From positions 1,603,501-1,667,500 of the forward strand of contig NC_083505.1 of the NCBI RefSeq assembly GCF_032362555.1: a stretch of 64,000 nt of DNA, in the 5' to 3' direction. The DNA is from Amyelois transitella. Taxonomy: Eukaryota; Arthropoda; Insecta; Lepidoptera; Pyralidae. The notes under the pieces were generated by a model, which did no database searches, was not told the DNA's origin, and was given only the letters and a program-made list of their open reading frames with translations. Shown here one piece after another: positions 12,451 through 23,304 of this stretch; position 1 is the stretch's first letter; each line of letters opens with the position of its first letter. The translations under genes were made by a program, and so were the position numbers.

Positions 12451-12909
12451 ATTTAATACGTATTTAACATATTAATGCGATTCTTGAATTAACATTATGT
12501 AACTTTTGCATATTTATAATAGCAACACTGTAATACTCGCTTGGAAAATGAGTGACAGTTTGTTTATTTATGTAAAATAAGTTTTGCAGTAAGTTTTGAA
12601 TTCGATTCTAACACCTGTAAACTTTCTTTCTGTTTTTTTACCGGTGCCTGTGTATTTACCTATTTGCACTTTGTTTTGTGCTGATAACTTGTCGTTATTT
12701 GGAGTTTGGAATCTTCCGTTGAGTCGAGCTTTGTTCTTCCGGATATTCGTGTGATTTTATCATCTGAGATTGGACTCTGACTGTGTTCACTGTGTTGTGC
12801 AGATATTTTGAGATAGGACTCCTGTAAAAAGTACCTGATTATTTGAGATAGGAGTCCCAAGTTTGTGTTTGTTTTTGTGAAAGACAGATTTTACTACAAA
12901 AGTGCCACG

Positions 12910-12958
12910 ATGTCTTCAGATAAACATTGTTGCGTTCCTGGTTGTAAAGGCAGTGGAG
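12910..12958 (+). pseudogene. First exon of a THAP-type zinc-finger protein (remnant)
   Basis: ATG opens MSSDKHCCVPGCKGSG and is followed by a good donor (GAG|GTATGTT). A Met near CCVPGC is the hallmark start of THAP domains, found in host DNA-binding proteins and in P-element-type transposases. No following THAP exon (W, AVPTIF box) was found. About 170 bp downstream the sequence is interrupted by a truncated SINE-A and then a foldback MITE. The most likely reading is the 5' end of a decayed THAP-bearing DNA transposon; a host gene with a distant second exon cannot be excluded. Confidence 0.5.
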
Positions 12959-13132
12959 GTATGTTTGAAATATTTTTGTTCCTGTATCAATCTGCCTCTT
13001 AATCTTGTGGTTTGATTCCTGGCAAGGCCACAATCGAAAATTGTTATGTTTGCTGGATAGTCAAAAATATTATTGACAGTGATTTATCACTATAAAATTC
13101 TTTTCAACTGGGTTTAACAATCATCATACATA

Positions 13133-13287
13133 CATGCATACATATAATCACGTCTATATCCCTTGCGGGGTAGACAGAGCCAACAGTCTTGTAAAGACTG
13201 ATAGGCCACCTTCAGCTATTGGGCTTTAAGATAGAATTGAGATTCAAATAGTGACAGGTTGCTAGCCCATCGCCTAAAAAAGAATCA
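13133..13287 (-). repeat. SINE-A copy, head half missing
   Basis: (CATA)n tail and body up to CATCGCCTAAAAAAGAATC, then unrelated sequence that may belong to the interrupted THAP element. Confidence 0.8.
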
Positions 13288-13483
13288 TGATGATGAGAAT
13301 ATTATGAGATTTAATCCAATCAGGCCACATATAACTTTAAGAAAGTTAGTTGTGAAAACCTCCGGCGATGGGTGCATGGTTGCGAAAGTCATTTCTAGTA
13401 AGATAGTTATACAGCGTAGTAGAAGTAGTAGGAAGTTAACACTTCTACCAAAAAATAATTGTATAAAAAAACTAAAAAACTAG
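13288..13483 (+). pseudogene. Unidentified ORF tail
   Basis: An open frame encodes LRKLVVKTSGDGCMVAKVIS and ends LPKNNCIKKLKN before a stop. The basic, non-repeat-like composition and its place between two transposon insertions suggest the end of a transposon or host protein. No family recognised. Confidence 0.25.
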
Positions 13484-13531
13484 GCGTTTTATTGCTAATC
13501 AAACTAAAAAATAGAAAATAAATAATAGTTT

Positions 13532-13993
13532 AAAAAAAACTAAAAAACTACGCTTTATTGCTAATCAAACTAAAAAATAGAAAATAAAATTTAAAGACAA
13601 AGGAATTATAAAACAGTAGTAGCAAGTCGAACAATCGGTTATAGTCAATTACCTCGGATTAAAATTATAACAAAATTAAATTTATAAACAAAACAATTTA
13701 AATCAGAGTAAAAAGCGTGGGGTGCATTTTACTTCATTTTCATAACTCTCTTGTCATAAATATATGCTTATAGAATGATTTTAATATTTACTACATCAGG
13801 CACCCCACGCTTTTTACTCAGATTTCAATTGTTTTGTTTATAAATTTAATTTTGTTATAATTTTAATCCGAGGTAATTGACTATAACCGATTGTTCGACT
13901 TGCTACTACTGTTTTATAATTCCTTTGTCTTTAAATTTTATTTTCTATTTTTTAGTTTGATTAGCAATAAAGCGTAGTTTTTTAGTTTTTTTT
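13532..13993. mobile_element. Foldback MITE with 194-bp arms
   Basis: Arms 13532-13725 and 13800-13993 are near-perfect reverse complements (AAAAAGCGTGGGGTGC against GCACCCCACGCTTTTT), with a 74-bp loop. An extra partial copy of the outer arm (CTAATCAAACTAAAAAATAG) lies at 13468-13530, suggesting a second insertion or an end duplication. Confidence 0.88.
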
Positions 13994-14225
13994 ATTAAAC
14001 GAAACGTAAGTAGGTACCTAAAGAGATATGAGTCTAGTACATATTTTATAATGTTTCGAATCAAACACACATATAATATAAAATAGCTGTTGACTGCGTT
14101 GATAAAAAGTTGTGTGTTTTGACATTTTGGAAAAACAAGAAAAAAGGATCTTCCGCTGGTAGAACATAGCTCCTAACAGGAAAATTGTAACGAATGACGT
14201 TTAAATTTGGATATAAAGCGCAGTT

Positions 14226-14345
14226 TTACATACATCACGCCTTTTTCCCGGAGGGGAAGGCAGAGACTTAATATTTCTACTACAAAATGTTTCGAATTAC
14301 ATATTCGAACCCGGGACCTACTCTGTCACGGACAAGCGCTTCCGC
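14226..14345 (-). repeat. LINE tail plus tRNA-like SINE fragment
   Basis: 14226-14275 is a minus LINE-type tail (CCCGGAGGGGAAGGCAGAG). At 14300-14335 the minus strand holds a tRNA B-box sequence, GGTCCCGGGTTCGAAT, preceded by CTTGTCCGTGACAGAG, so a tRNA-derived SINE fragment lies here. Confidence 0.5.
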
Positions 14346-14810
14346 TGGAGGAACATAACTCCTAGCAGGAACACTAGCGGACAATCACAGTACTGCGCAA
14401 GATTTTATTCACTCACAATTTTAAATTTTAAAATATAGATTTTCTAAATTATTGTGAATGCTTCCTAGCTTAAAAGCCGTCCATCAAGTCACAAACGAGT
14501 AGCTATTGTACAATAAACCAGTTCAGAGACAAAGTTTCCGCCTTTCCACGGGGGCAACTTGCTTATGATAAGCCAGGAAAGTATTGCTTGCTACTGATAA
14601 GGTATTGAGTGGGCTTTCTCATTGTAAACAAGGTAGAGTGTTGAGAACCAGAAATTAATGATAGTTATGATTGAAAAGTATTATATTTAAAAGCGAATAC
14701 TTAGTAAATAATTGCGTTAAACAATTGTTTGTCATGTGCACCCTCTTATAGACCCTCTTGCTAAGTTTGGGAGCCTATCTTCCTCTATATATACTTATTA
14801 TCATTTACGT
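14346..14810. other. Spacer, no gene seen
   Basis: No exon recognised. The phrase CTTCCGCTGGAGGAACATA echoes CTTCCGCTGGTAGAACATA about 190 bp upstream, a small local duplication. Confidence 0.4.
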
Positions 14811-15225
14811 GGCCTTTGTGGCGCAGCGGTAGTACGCTTGTCTGTGACACTGGAGGTCCCGATTTCGAATCCCGTCCAGGGCATGATGATAAACGAACTT
14901 TCTCTGATTGGTCTTGGATGTTTATCTATATAAGTATCACTACATAGTATAAAACAAAGTCGCTATTTTAGTCTGTTTGTCTGTATGCTTAAATCTTTAA
15001 AATTACGCAACGGATTTTGATGCGGTTTTTTGTAACAGGTAGAGTGATTCAAGAGGAAGGTTTTTATGTATAATAACATTTATAATTTTGCACCCGTGCG
15101 AAGCCGGGTCGGGTCGCTAGTTTATTATAAAATACAGTATCGTTGAGTTAGTATCTCGTAACACAAGTCTCGAACTTACTTCGAGGCTAACTCAATCTGT
15201 GTAATTCCCGTATATATTTATTAAT
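14811..15225 (+). repeat. SINE-T copy split by a Helitron-3
   Basis: Head GGCCTTTGTGGCGCAGCGGT (A box) and GGTCCCGATTTCGAATCCCG (B box) mark a tRNA-derived SINE. The body continues to ATATAAGTA at 14936 and resumes at 15121 with TTTATTATAAAATACAGTAT and the GTATCTCGTAACACAAGTCT tail. The uninterrupted junction is preserved in another copy at about 37.38 kb. Confidence 0.9.
14937..15120 (+). mobile_element. Helitron-3 inserted inside SINE-T
   Basis: TCACTACATAGTATAAAACA to GGGTCGGGTCGCTAG, placed exactly between A and T of the host SINE with no target duplication, as Helitrons do. Confidence 0.92.
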
Positions 15226-15366
15226 TTATACTAGATTCATACTGGCGCGTTTACATCCTCATCTCTATGGAGAGGACGACCATGTTCCTGTCTTCGTAGC
15301 ACGGCACGCGTCACGCTGTTTTTATCGCGCGAAAAACTATCGCTATATCGCTTTTTATTAAACACT

Positions 15367-15425
15367 TGCCGTGTGGTTCCCGGCACCAATAAAAAAAAAG
15401 AATAGGACCACTCCATCTCGTTCCC
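15367..15425 (+). repeat. SINE-A head fragment
   Basis: Only the first 60 bp (TGCCGTGTGGTTCCCGGCAC to ACTCCATCTCGTTCCC) remains. Confidence 0.8.
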
Positions 15426-15960
15426 GGGTGCGTATTGTTTGATATAGTAACAAATTATATATTTTCATTTCAATAAAGTTCAAAAGATATAATATTAACT
15501 TGACATAATCATTATTGATTATATTCTTAAAAGCTATAATATTCATAAAATTTTCAATTCAAAAAGCATAAATCAATTTTTTATAACGTTTATGAACAAT
15601 AAATATCACCTGTTATACAACTTGTGCAGTATACATGCCAAAATGTATGCCATTCAAAAAGTATACTATTTAAAATAAATATCAATCAAAATCTATATCA
15701 ATCAAAATGTATAGAAATCAAAATGTATAACTATTAAAAATACATAACTAATTCGAATTGGCGCAAGCTTATAAACTTTCAATTTCTTGTAAAAAATGCA
15801 GAGTAGCTAGGAAAAGGTGCATCATTCAAACAAAGATGTAGGTAATCGAGTTTTATTAGTAAAGAAAACGGAAAGTAAAACAAAAATTAATTAACCTCAT
15901 AGGATTTTAAAAAACTACAACAAACAAAAGAACTTTGTATGTAAATATTAAGACAAAGTA
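15426..15960. other. AT-rich spacer with short internal repeats
   Basis: Around 15630-15740 the words AATCAAAATGTATA and ATCAATCAAAATCTAT recur, a degenerate simple repeat. No gene seen. Confidence 0.4.
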
Positions 15961-15964
15961 TGAA

Positions 15965-17016
15965 ATAAATAAAAAAAATGTGACATACAAAATACGCGCG
16001 CATTTTGTATGTCTGCGCGCGTATTTTCGCGTATCACATTTTTTTATATTTAAATTATATTTTTTCAAAATATTTTTTACTTATGTACATTTATAAGTGA
16101 AAAGTTTTGAAAAAAAAATGTATGTAGGTATCACATTTTGTTTATTTATATACCTATTTTTAGGTATCCTGCCTTCTCGCCGAAAATTGTTTAGCGGATT
16201 ATCACTTGCCAACCAACGGTTCGCCTGATTTTCACTTTGACAACTAACGATTGTCAAATTTTTGTATGATAACGTTTCATTTGGTAGAATTATTGTTAAG
16301 CTCATTATTATAATGACAGAACACGTTTCGGGCATTAATCATTTATCAAATCCTTCACTAGGCCAGACAACTTTTAGACGAATAACGTTTCGTCTGTATA
16401 ACAGTACCCTTTTCGTACATTTATATTTGACGGCCTCTGTGGCGCAGCGGTAGTACGCTTGTCTGTGACACCGGGGGTGGAACGTAGTTGAGGTGAAATC
16501 GAAAGAAATCGGTTAGGTTAGGTTAGAACTGCGACCATCAACGCACGAGCCGAGCGAGCGAAGCGAGCGTGCCGCGGCAGCGGCCGGCGAAGTGCCAGAA
16601 CCGAATCGCTTTTGTTTCACTACACAGGGCACTTGAATATTAGCTACAGTAGAAAAATAATTATATTATTTGTTTTTTCCTTATGTTATTTCCTTAATAT
16701 ATTATTTGGTAAACAATACATAAAATTAAATGAATATTACTCTAACTGAAACGTTCGCTACTTGAAAGTTGGCCTTGTGAAAAGTGTCATTATAAAAGCC
16801 AGACCAAACGTACAGTTGGCAATAGTTAAGTTGGGAAATGAAACAAAATTAAGTGATATAGTTGGCAAATGATTATTCCGCGAAATAAAATTCTGCGAAA
16901 CGTTGATTGGCAAGTGATGATCTGCCAAACGATTTTCGCCGAAAAGGCAGAGAACCCTATTTTTACCTTATTTTGAAAAAAAACTTGTGATACATACAAA
17001 ATGCGCGCGCATTATA
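15965..17016. mobile_element. Composite TIR element(s) with nested SINE fragment
   Basis: Two nested inverted pairs. The outer pair is the GACATACAAAATACGCGCGC block near 15981-16040 facing GTGATACATACAAAATGCGC near 16988-17010. The inner pair is GCCTTCTCGCCGAAAATTGT...ATCACTTGCCAACCAACG (about 16170-16225), mirrored imperfectly at about 16895-16955. A tRNA-SINE A-box piece (16432-16478), GGTTAGGTTAGGTTAG and a GC-rich CGAGCGAGCGAAGCGAGCG run lie inside. Probably an old non-autonomous DNA transposon that collected insertions. Confidence 0.5.
16432..16478 (+). repeat. SINE-T A-box fragment
   Basis: GGCCTCTGTGGCGCAGCGGT then TAGTACGCTTGTCTGTGACA, stopping before the B box. Confidence 0.75.
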
Positions 17017-17415
17017 ACTACTTTAAGTAAAATAAGTATAATATTACTTTCGTCGGATTGCTATACATTTTTTGCTAGGCGTTCTTTAAAAAGAAATAAG
17101 ATAATTTATTAGGTATGTATTGAGAATCTTCTACCAATTTAATCGTATAACCAATGATGATTATTCATAATAATATGTATATATAACGTTTATTATATAT
17201 AAAAACTAATCGATTTGTTAAATTATATAATAATAAAACGGTATATTAAAGGTTTGATATGTTAAATAATTGTTCTAATAAAAGATTTTAGTTTTATTAA
17301 ACTTATTTCTTTCGATTTTTATCTTATTTGATAATTATACTGACCGAAATTATATGTTTCGTTGATATTTATCTTAAAATATATTTTTTTTGTGTTTATA
17401 TGTAATATTACTTAC

Positions 17416-17634
17416 CCCTCGTTCCCATGCATGTCGTAAAAGTCGACTGAGGGATAGGCTTATAAACTTGGGATTCTTCTTTTAGGCGATGGGCTAGCAA
17501 ACTGTCACTATTTGAATCTCATTTCCATCATAAAGCCAAACAGCTGAACGTGGCCTATCAGTCTTTTCAAGACTGTTAGCTCTGTCTACCCCGCAAGGGA
17601 TATAGACGTGATTATATGTATGTATGTATGTATT
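17416..17634 (+). repeat. SINE-A copy, head missing
   Basis: Begins at CGTTCCCATGCATGTCGTAA and keeps body, tail and (TATG)n. Confidence 0.85.
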
Positions 17635-17639
17635 AAACA

Positions 17640-17706
17640 CTTAAGTTATGTTGACGTCACAAAATGATACCTCGCTTCCAATTTTGAAAATAAATCGATT
17701 CTATTA
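17640..17706 (+). repeat. SINE-C fragment
   Basis: GACGTCACAAAATGATACCT then CCAATTTTGAAAATAAATCG and ATTCTAT match the 3' end of the copy at 4.2 kb. Confidence 0.55.
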
Positions 17707-17865
17707 GGACGAGTGAAACGCGACAACGATAGTTTTTCGCGTTTAAAAACTGCGTCGCGCTTGCCATTGTGTGGGGGCTGGAATGAGTAATTAATGTATA
17801 AATTAAGAGACTAAGGTTTTAGGTTGTAACTCCGCGACATCTCCCGGGGAACCTATTTCATATTT

Positions 17866-18123
17866 ATATACTAATATTATAAAGCTGAAGAGTTTGTTTG
17901 TTTGTTTGTTTGAACGCGCTAATCTCAGGAAACATTTTTTTTGTGTTGAATAGAACATTTATCGAGGAAGGCTTAAGGCTATATTAACATCACGCTGCAA
18001 CTATTAGGAGCGAAGAAGTAATGGAAAATGTGAAAAAAAAACGGGGTAAATTATTCATCCTTGAGGGCTTCAATGATGCCCAAAATAACTTTTCCACGCG
18101 GACGAAGTCGCGGGCACAGCTAG
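17866..18123 (+). mobile_element. Helitron-2 copy
   Basis: ACTAATATTATAAAGCTGAA, (GTTT)n, AACGCGCTAATCTCAGGAA, then GCGGACGAAGTCGCGGGCAC and CTAG|T. The best-preserved Helitron-2 here. Confidence 0.85.
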
Positions 18124-18190
18124 TTGGATATAAAAGTGATTGGTGGGTAATTGGCTATGTCCATCAACAATTATTAGTTACAATATTAAA

Positions 18191-18243
18191 TCCGTGTGGT
18201 TCCTGGCACCAATATAAAAAAGAATAGGACCACTCCATCTCTA
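18191..18243 (+). repeat. SINE-A head fragment
   Basis: CCGTGTGGTTCCTGGCACCA to GGACCACTCCATCTCT only. Confidence 0.8.
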
Positions 18244-18559
18244 CTACTACGACGAAAACTACGTCTTTGTAGAATAGTTTTTTATTTTAACCGTAGGCAC
18301 ACAAACGGAAATCGAAAGTTCGTCTAAAAATAAACAGCACTGACCGTGAGGGTTCGTTTTCTTATTGTAAGTAATAGCACCTTTTTGTTATCGTATCTAT
18401 CAATACATCTATATGATGACGTGTATATCCCTTACGGGGTAGACAGTATCCAGTTATTTCTTATAAACATTTTTTGTAACGTATTTAATAAACCTGAAAT
18501 ACTCGGAATCTATTAGTTATTTATTAAACAAAAGCTTTTGAGCGAAATTCAGAAAAAAG

Positions 18560-18705
18560 AAAGGAGCTAATGTCACTCCTGATGGGGGTCTATTCTATAT
18601 CTGTGCCAAATTTCGTGGAAATCAATCCAGCGATTATTTAATTTATTCGTTACAAACATACAAAAATACATATCTTTTCTCTTTATTAATAGTGTGAATA
18701 TGGAT
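18560..18705 (-). mobile_element. Decayed Helitron-4-like fragment
   Basis: Shares GTCTATTCTATATCTGTGCC, ACATACAAAAATACATATCT and CTCTTTATTAATAGTGTG with the better copy at 26.4-26.6 kb. The CTAG end is not found. Confidence 0.55.
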
Positions 18706-19510
18706 AAATTAAGTAATAGATGAAAATAAAAATATTGAATTGCTGCGGTCGAATAAAATTACTGGGGTCAGTCTGTCCACCCGTAATGTTATTAACCGTT
18801 TAATTTTGGAACCCTAAAAATACATTGGAATTTATAGTAAAACCACGCATCAGTATGAAACAAGCACAGATTAAAAATAAAAATAAAAAATTATCTCAAT
18901 TCCTTATAATTACGAAACCGTCGCCCGGTTATCACCGCGACACGCCCTCGTAAGCGATATAACATGGCAATCTCGTGCGTAACGTTATGAACGGGAATTC
19001 TGTGACATACGAGAATGCGGGCCAATAAGCTGTCGACACGAATATAGATCGTGGCTTATACGACATAGATTTTTGCATGGCAATAATAATATTCAATAGA
19101 GCGTCGGACGAACTTAAAAAGATTCAAAAGTTCAATGACATTTGACACGGAAAAACGCTCCGGCGCAGAAGTGTAGGTAGAGTAAGTGAATTTGGTTAAA
19201 TCAACCAAAATTTTTTATGTATACACAGATCTCTTAGCGTAAATTATTAGTGCAGTGAGGCAATGTAGTCCTGAATTCACTTTTAGGCAATGTAATATAT
19301 TACTAAGATTCAAGTTTATCTAATTATTTACTGTAATTGCCTGAACTCTAAAATGAGACTGTTATTGGAAAAACAATTGTTCTGACACTATGTTGTGTAC
19401 CTTTGACTGGTTAAGACACATAGTTGATACTGAAGGACGAAATACAAGATCAATATACTAGTCAAGGAATATAAGATGTGTTAAATATAGGGAAAGTAAG
19501 TGAACAATCA
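18706..19510. other. Spacer, no gene seen
   Basis: Contains a GC-richer run (about 18915-19040: AAACCGTCGCCCGGTTATCA and neighbours) with no coding pattern. Otherwise AT-rich. Confidence 0.35.
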
Positions 19511-19880
19511 TATATTACATACATACACACATACACAAAATCACGTCTATATCCCTGCAGGTCACCAATTTTTTTAATTTGTGCCCTATAATTCCAGGGA
19601 ATCAGAGAGAACGAATAAAAAAATTTTTACACAAATAAAAACCTTTTTTTACTGGTCCCAGCACCAATAAAAAAATAATAGGACCACTCTAAGGGATAGG
19701 CTTATAAACTATGTATTCTTCTTTTAGGTGAAGGGCTAGCAAACTGTCACTGTCACATTTGAATCTCAATTCTATCATCAAGTCAAAAGATGAACATGGC
19801 CTATCAGTTTTTCCAAGACTGTTGGCTCTGCCTACCTTGTAAGGGATATAGATGTGACTATATGTATGTATGTATCCAAT
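19511..19880 (+). repeat. SINE-A fragments in opposite orientations
   Basis: A minus tail piece (19511-19556, ACATACACAAAATCACGTCT) is followed by a plus copy with internal deletion (about 19653-19876, ending GGATATAGATGTGACTATAT and (TATG)n). Confidence 0.7.
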
Positions 19881-20318
19881 GCTAAATTTAATGTTTTTTT
19901 ATATAAATGTAGATATTTTTGATACATTTACAGCTAGTAGAAAGGAGAATAAAGATATCCTTAATCCCTAATAAACAAAATGACCAATGACAGGCAAAAA
20001 CAATAATCTTATTAATATGATACAATATCATAAAATATGAAATATTGTAATTTTTGTAACTAAACTGTTTAAATAAAAAAAATACTTTACTATGCAAAAG
20101 TTAAATAGGAAATAACCGTAACCGTGCTGACTGTAAATTTATATTTTTTTTTGTTAAAGATTAAGATAACATGCATTGTGAGTAAATCAGAGACATTTCT
20201 CAATTTATGTCAAACATTGCACAACTTAATGCTTTTATAAATCATGTGATAAGATGATCATTTTCATATCATTATAAATAAATTCATATTGACATAGTAT
20301 GTTATAAATCAGACTTAC

Positions 20319-20694
20319 CCATCGGTTGTTACAGAGTTCAAGGACAGTGTCTCAGCAAATATCATCTCATTATCTTGAAATCCTTTGTTTTCTTTGGCTG
20401 CCATCTGGCCACTATTTGGCTCATCTGTGGACTCATCCTGTCCAATATCATTTATTTTCTTACTAACGTTATGCAGCCCAGACAAATCAACCGTTACGTC
20501 CGCATCGCCCTCGCCTTGTAAAGCATCAGAAACCACCAAGATGAAGAGAGCGCAACTGAAAAATTGTAAAAGAATCAGCAATCTTTCATGAAAATTTTCA
20601 TATAAGATTTTTGACATTCCAGGTAATTAACTTACCTAGAAATCACTGAAATAGTCAGCAAAGACGTGTATATTAAGCACAACCCGCTCTTCAT
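20319..20694 (-). CDS. Unidentified secreted or membrane protein, first two exons
   Basis: Exons are 20636-20694 (ATG to TCTAG|GTAAG) and 20319-20555 (after TTTTTCAG, ending GATGG|GTAAGT), together 98 codons plus 2 nt in one open frame. The protein starts MKSGLCLIYTSLLTISVISS and stays strongly hydrophobic for about 25 residues (a signal peptide or anchor). It then turns acidic and Asn/Ser-rich (GEGDADVTVDL, GQDESTDEPNSGQ), a lumenal or extracellular low-complexity stretch with no recognised domain. Later exons should lie at lower coordinates, but none could be identified, so either the introns are long or the exons are small. It is divergent from OSTC with a shared CCAAT-rich upstream region. 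The exon structure is well supported; the identity is unknown. Confidence 0.6.
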
Positions 20695-20769
20695 CGTAAA
20701 ATTAGTGAAATATCCACAATAAAGTTCATTTTGTGCGCAAAATTAACACATTTTCACAACTCCTTTGAA

Positions 20770-21110
20770 TTTAACTAGAGAACAAATTAAGAAATTTAGT
20801 AAATCCACATTTCACAAGCACGTTGAATTTGCACTAAGATTTCACTAATAATAATTAAAACAGCTGCTTGTGTAACGATATGAACGTTAAAAAAGGGGAA
20901 CTCACTTTTTCCAATTTTACAACTAAAGACAAATTATAATTTTGACAGCTGTAACATGAAGTTCTAAAATAGCTCTTCGATGAGATTGGTGGAGAATGAA
21001 TACTTTTTCCAAAATCTTTGAAACAGCCAATCAGAATAAGACATTTAGTAAACGGACTGAACGTTCATTGGTTGAGAAAACAAAGGTCGACTAACACGTT
21101 CCTTTTTAGG
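20770..21110. promoter_or_regulatory. Putative bidirectional promoter with CCAAT boxes
   Basis: Between the divergent starts at 20694 (-) and 21620 (+) are three CCAAT or reverse-CCAAT words: GAGATTGGTGG (about 20978), CAGCCAATCAG (about 21025) and TTCATTGGTTGAG (about 21065). This is the kind of NF-Y site cluster common in housekeeping promoters. Inferred from sequence only. Confidence 0.4.
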
Positions 21111-21619
21111 CATACGTTTGAAAACATATACATATAGGTAACCGTATTGATCTTAAACAGAGCTAATTTATGCTTATATAAATGAACATGAAATTACTGG
21201 CTTGACGAGGGTGCCTTATTATGACATATTATTCTTAACTCAGCATTGTATACCAAAAACAAAATAGAAATTACACTGAAACTATGACTATTCTGATCGG
21301 TTGTGTTATTGCATGCCTGTTGTGTATGCATACAGTGAAATACAGAACATGTAGCCATTTTTGCGATATTTTATAAGTGAAACATATTATTAGTATGAAC
21401 TAAATTGAGAACCACTTTTATTGGATTGCACATGTTCACTTATTCCGTGCATATGAAAAACCCCGTCCAGGCGTAAATCAAACTATATAAATTAGTAAAC
21501 TGTCATTGTCATAACATGCGCTAACTGTCATCGACGTCAACATTAGTCGTTTCGTTTCGTTTAGGTTCCGTTGTAAAGGGTTCGTTAAATTCGCCGGAGA
21601 ATTTATAATTTCTTTTAAA

Positions 21620-22196
21620 ATGGAATCACTATTTGCCTTGCCTTTTACTGTACTCGAAATACCCAATATAAAAATCAAGAAGCCAACATGGTTGCAGCCA
21701 CCATCGGCAATGACCACTTTTTCATTGGTTTTGTTATCATATTTTTTGGTCACCGGAGGTTAGTGTTTCATCTTATAGCATTCTTATCAGATTTTTTGTT
21801 TTTCTTTTCGCTGGCTTATTAGTTTATTGTGAAATAAGCAATCCGTTACCTGCGCAAAGAAACTTACGAAGATTTCCACTTGCAGGTATTATCTATGATG
21901 TGATAGTGGAACCGCCCAGTGTGGGATCAACGACAGATGAGCATGGACACAGCAGACCCGTTGCGTTCATGCCTAACAGAGTTAATGGCCAGTACATTAT
22001 GGAAGGCTTGGCGTCGAGTTTTCTTTTTTCACTTGGAGGACTCGGCTTCATTATTCTGGACCGCACACACAACCCAACGACGCCAAAATTAAACCGAATC
22101 TTGCTCATATCTGTAGCTTTCTTGTGTATACTTGTGTCCTTCTTCACCACCTGGATTTTCATGAGGATGAAACTACCAGGTTACTTGCAGAACTAA
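21620..22196 (+). CDS. Ostc: Oligosaccharyltransferase complex subunit OSTC
   Basis: Two exons, 21620-21758 and 21886-22196, join in phase to 149 codons, the length of human OSTC (DC2). The protein begins [20 protein letters not shown] and contains [37 protein letters not shown] and the C-terminal [10 protein letters not shown], all near-invariant in the family. Three membrane segments are visible (about residues 30-50, 82-102 and 116-137). OSTC is an accessory subunit that couples the STT3A oligosaccharyltransferase to the Sec61 translocon for co-translational N-glycosylation in the ER. A polyadenylation signal AATAAA follows at 22238. It converges on the CIB gene. Nothing abnormal seen. Confidence 0.97.
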
Positions 22197-22315
22197 ATCT
22201 GCTTTTATTTAGAATTATAAGTTATACTTCTGATTTTAATAAATATTTTTATATTTGAATTGTGTTTTTGAAACATGGACCTATAAATCTATAAGGTAAC
22301 TGAATGTTTAACTAA

Positions 22316-22372
22316 AGTGGCAAGTGGAAAGATATCTCTGCCTTCCCCTGCGGGAGAGATTTTATGAATGTC
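22316..22372 (+). mobile_element. LINE 3' end fragment
   Basis: GTGGCAAGTGGAAAGATATC then CTGCCTTCCCCTGCGGGAGA and GATTTTATGAATG, a worn copy of the same LINE tail as at 44.3 kb. Confidence 0.6.
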
Positions 22373-23304
22373 TGACTATACATACAGAAAATAGCAGAGA
22401 TTATAATACAGACAAGGTTCACAGTTGTTAAACTTTGACGGCCGCAAGGATGAACTTTAGGGTGATGTGTAACCATAATTGTGTAGTTTCTAAAAGTAGT
22501 AAACGGACAGGAGAGATTACATACAAAGAATGTTTTTACTTGCCACAAGGCATACTTTTTGCACTTCATTCCCTCTTCCCAAAAAATAAACGTTCTTAGC
22601 TAAGTCATGTAGTAATTTAAAAATTGAATTGAAAGGTCACTTTTCTTTAATAAATATTTATTTCACAGTATAAAATTTGTCTAGTTACACATTTCAAACA
22701 TAAAATACACAATTATATTTAAATAAGAGATTCACTTTCACTTACTTATTTAAATAAAGTAAAAAAAAATAGGAAGACATTTATTGAGATTACATTTTAC
22801 TTTGACTACTTATCACCATCACATAAAATTATTTTTAGGTACCTAATGTTAAACATTGTAAAATTACATTGTAGAAATGCATTGTTAATTGAGATTTAAT
22901 GACTTGTACTTGAGAAATATAAAAAATTTAAACCTAGGTACTTAGGTAGTTCACAAAATTTAAAAATTATTGATTAATACAACATAAATATGATTTAGTC
23001 TCTCCTTTTAAGCCTGTTCACAAGGCTCCATGTGTAAAATGATTATTAAGTGATTCTAATTTTTTCTGTGGTAAATATTTGAGAGGTTCTTATTTGGCAG
23101 TGTTGTGGTATAAACTTTAATAAACAGTCTTATAAGATATCCAAAGTAAAGCCTGCTTCCATTTCACATCACTATAGTCCACGGCTCATTTGTGCTTAAG
23201 CTTATATAAAGAATTTTTAAAATACTCAATTCAAATCTGCTGTGTGAATGTTGCCACCTCCAAATCCGCAAGTTACTATGGTTAGGTTCAGTCAACTACA
23301 AAAT

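Noticed and set aside
14820-14882. tRNA gene
   Set aside because: A and B boxes are present, but no cloverleaf acceptor stem, and the SINE-T body follows; it is a tRNA-derived SINE.
16507-16522. GGTTAGGTTAGGTTAG as an interstitial telomere
   Set aside because: Only three TTAGG units, inside a composite transposon; too short to mean telomeric origin.
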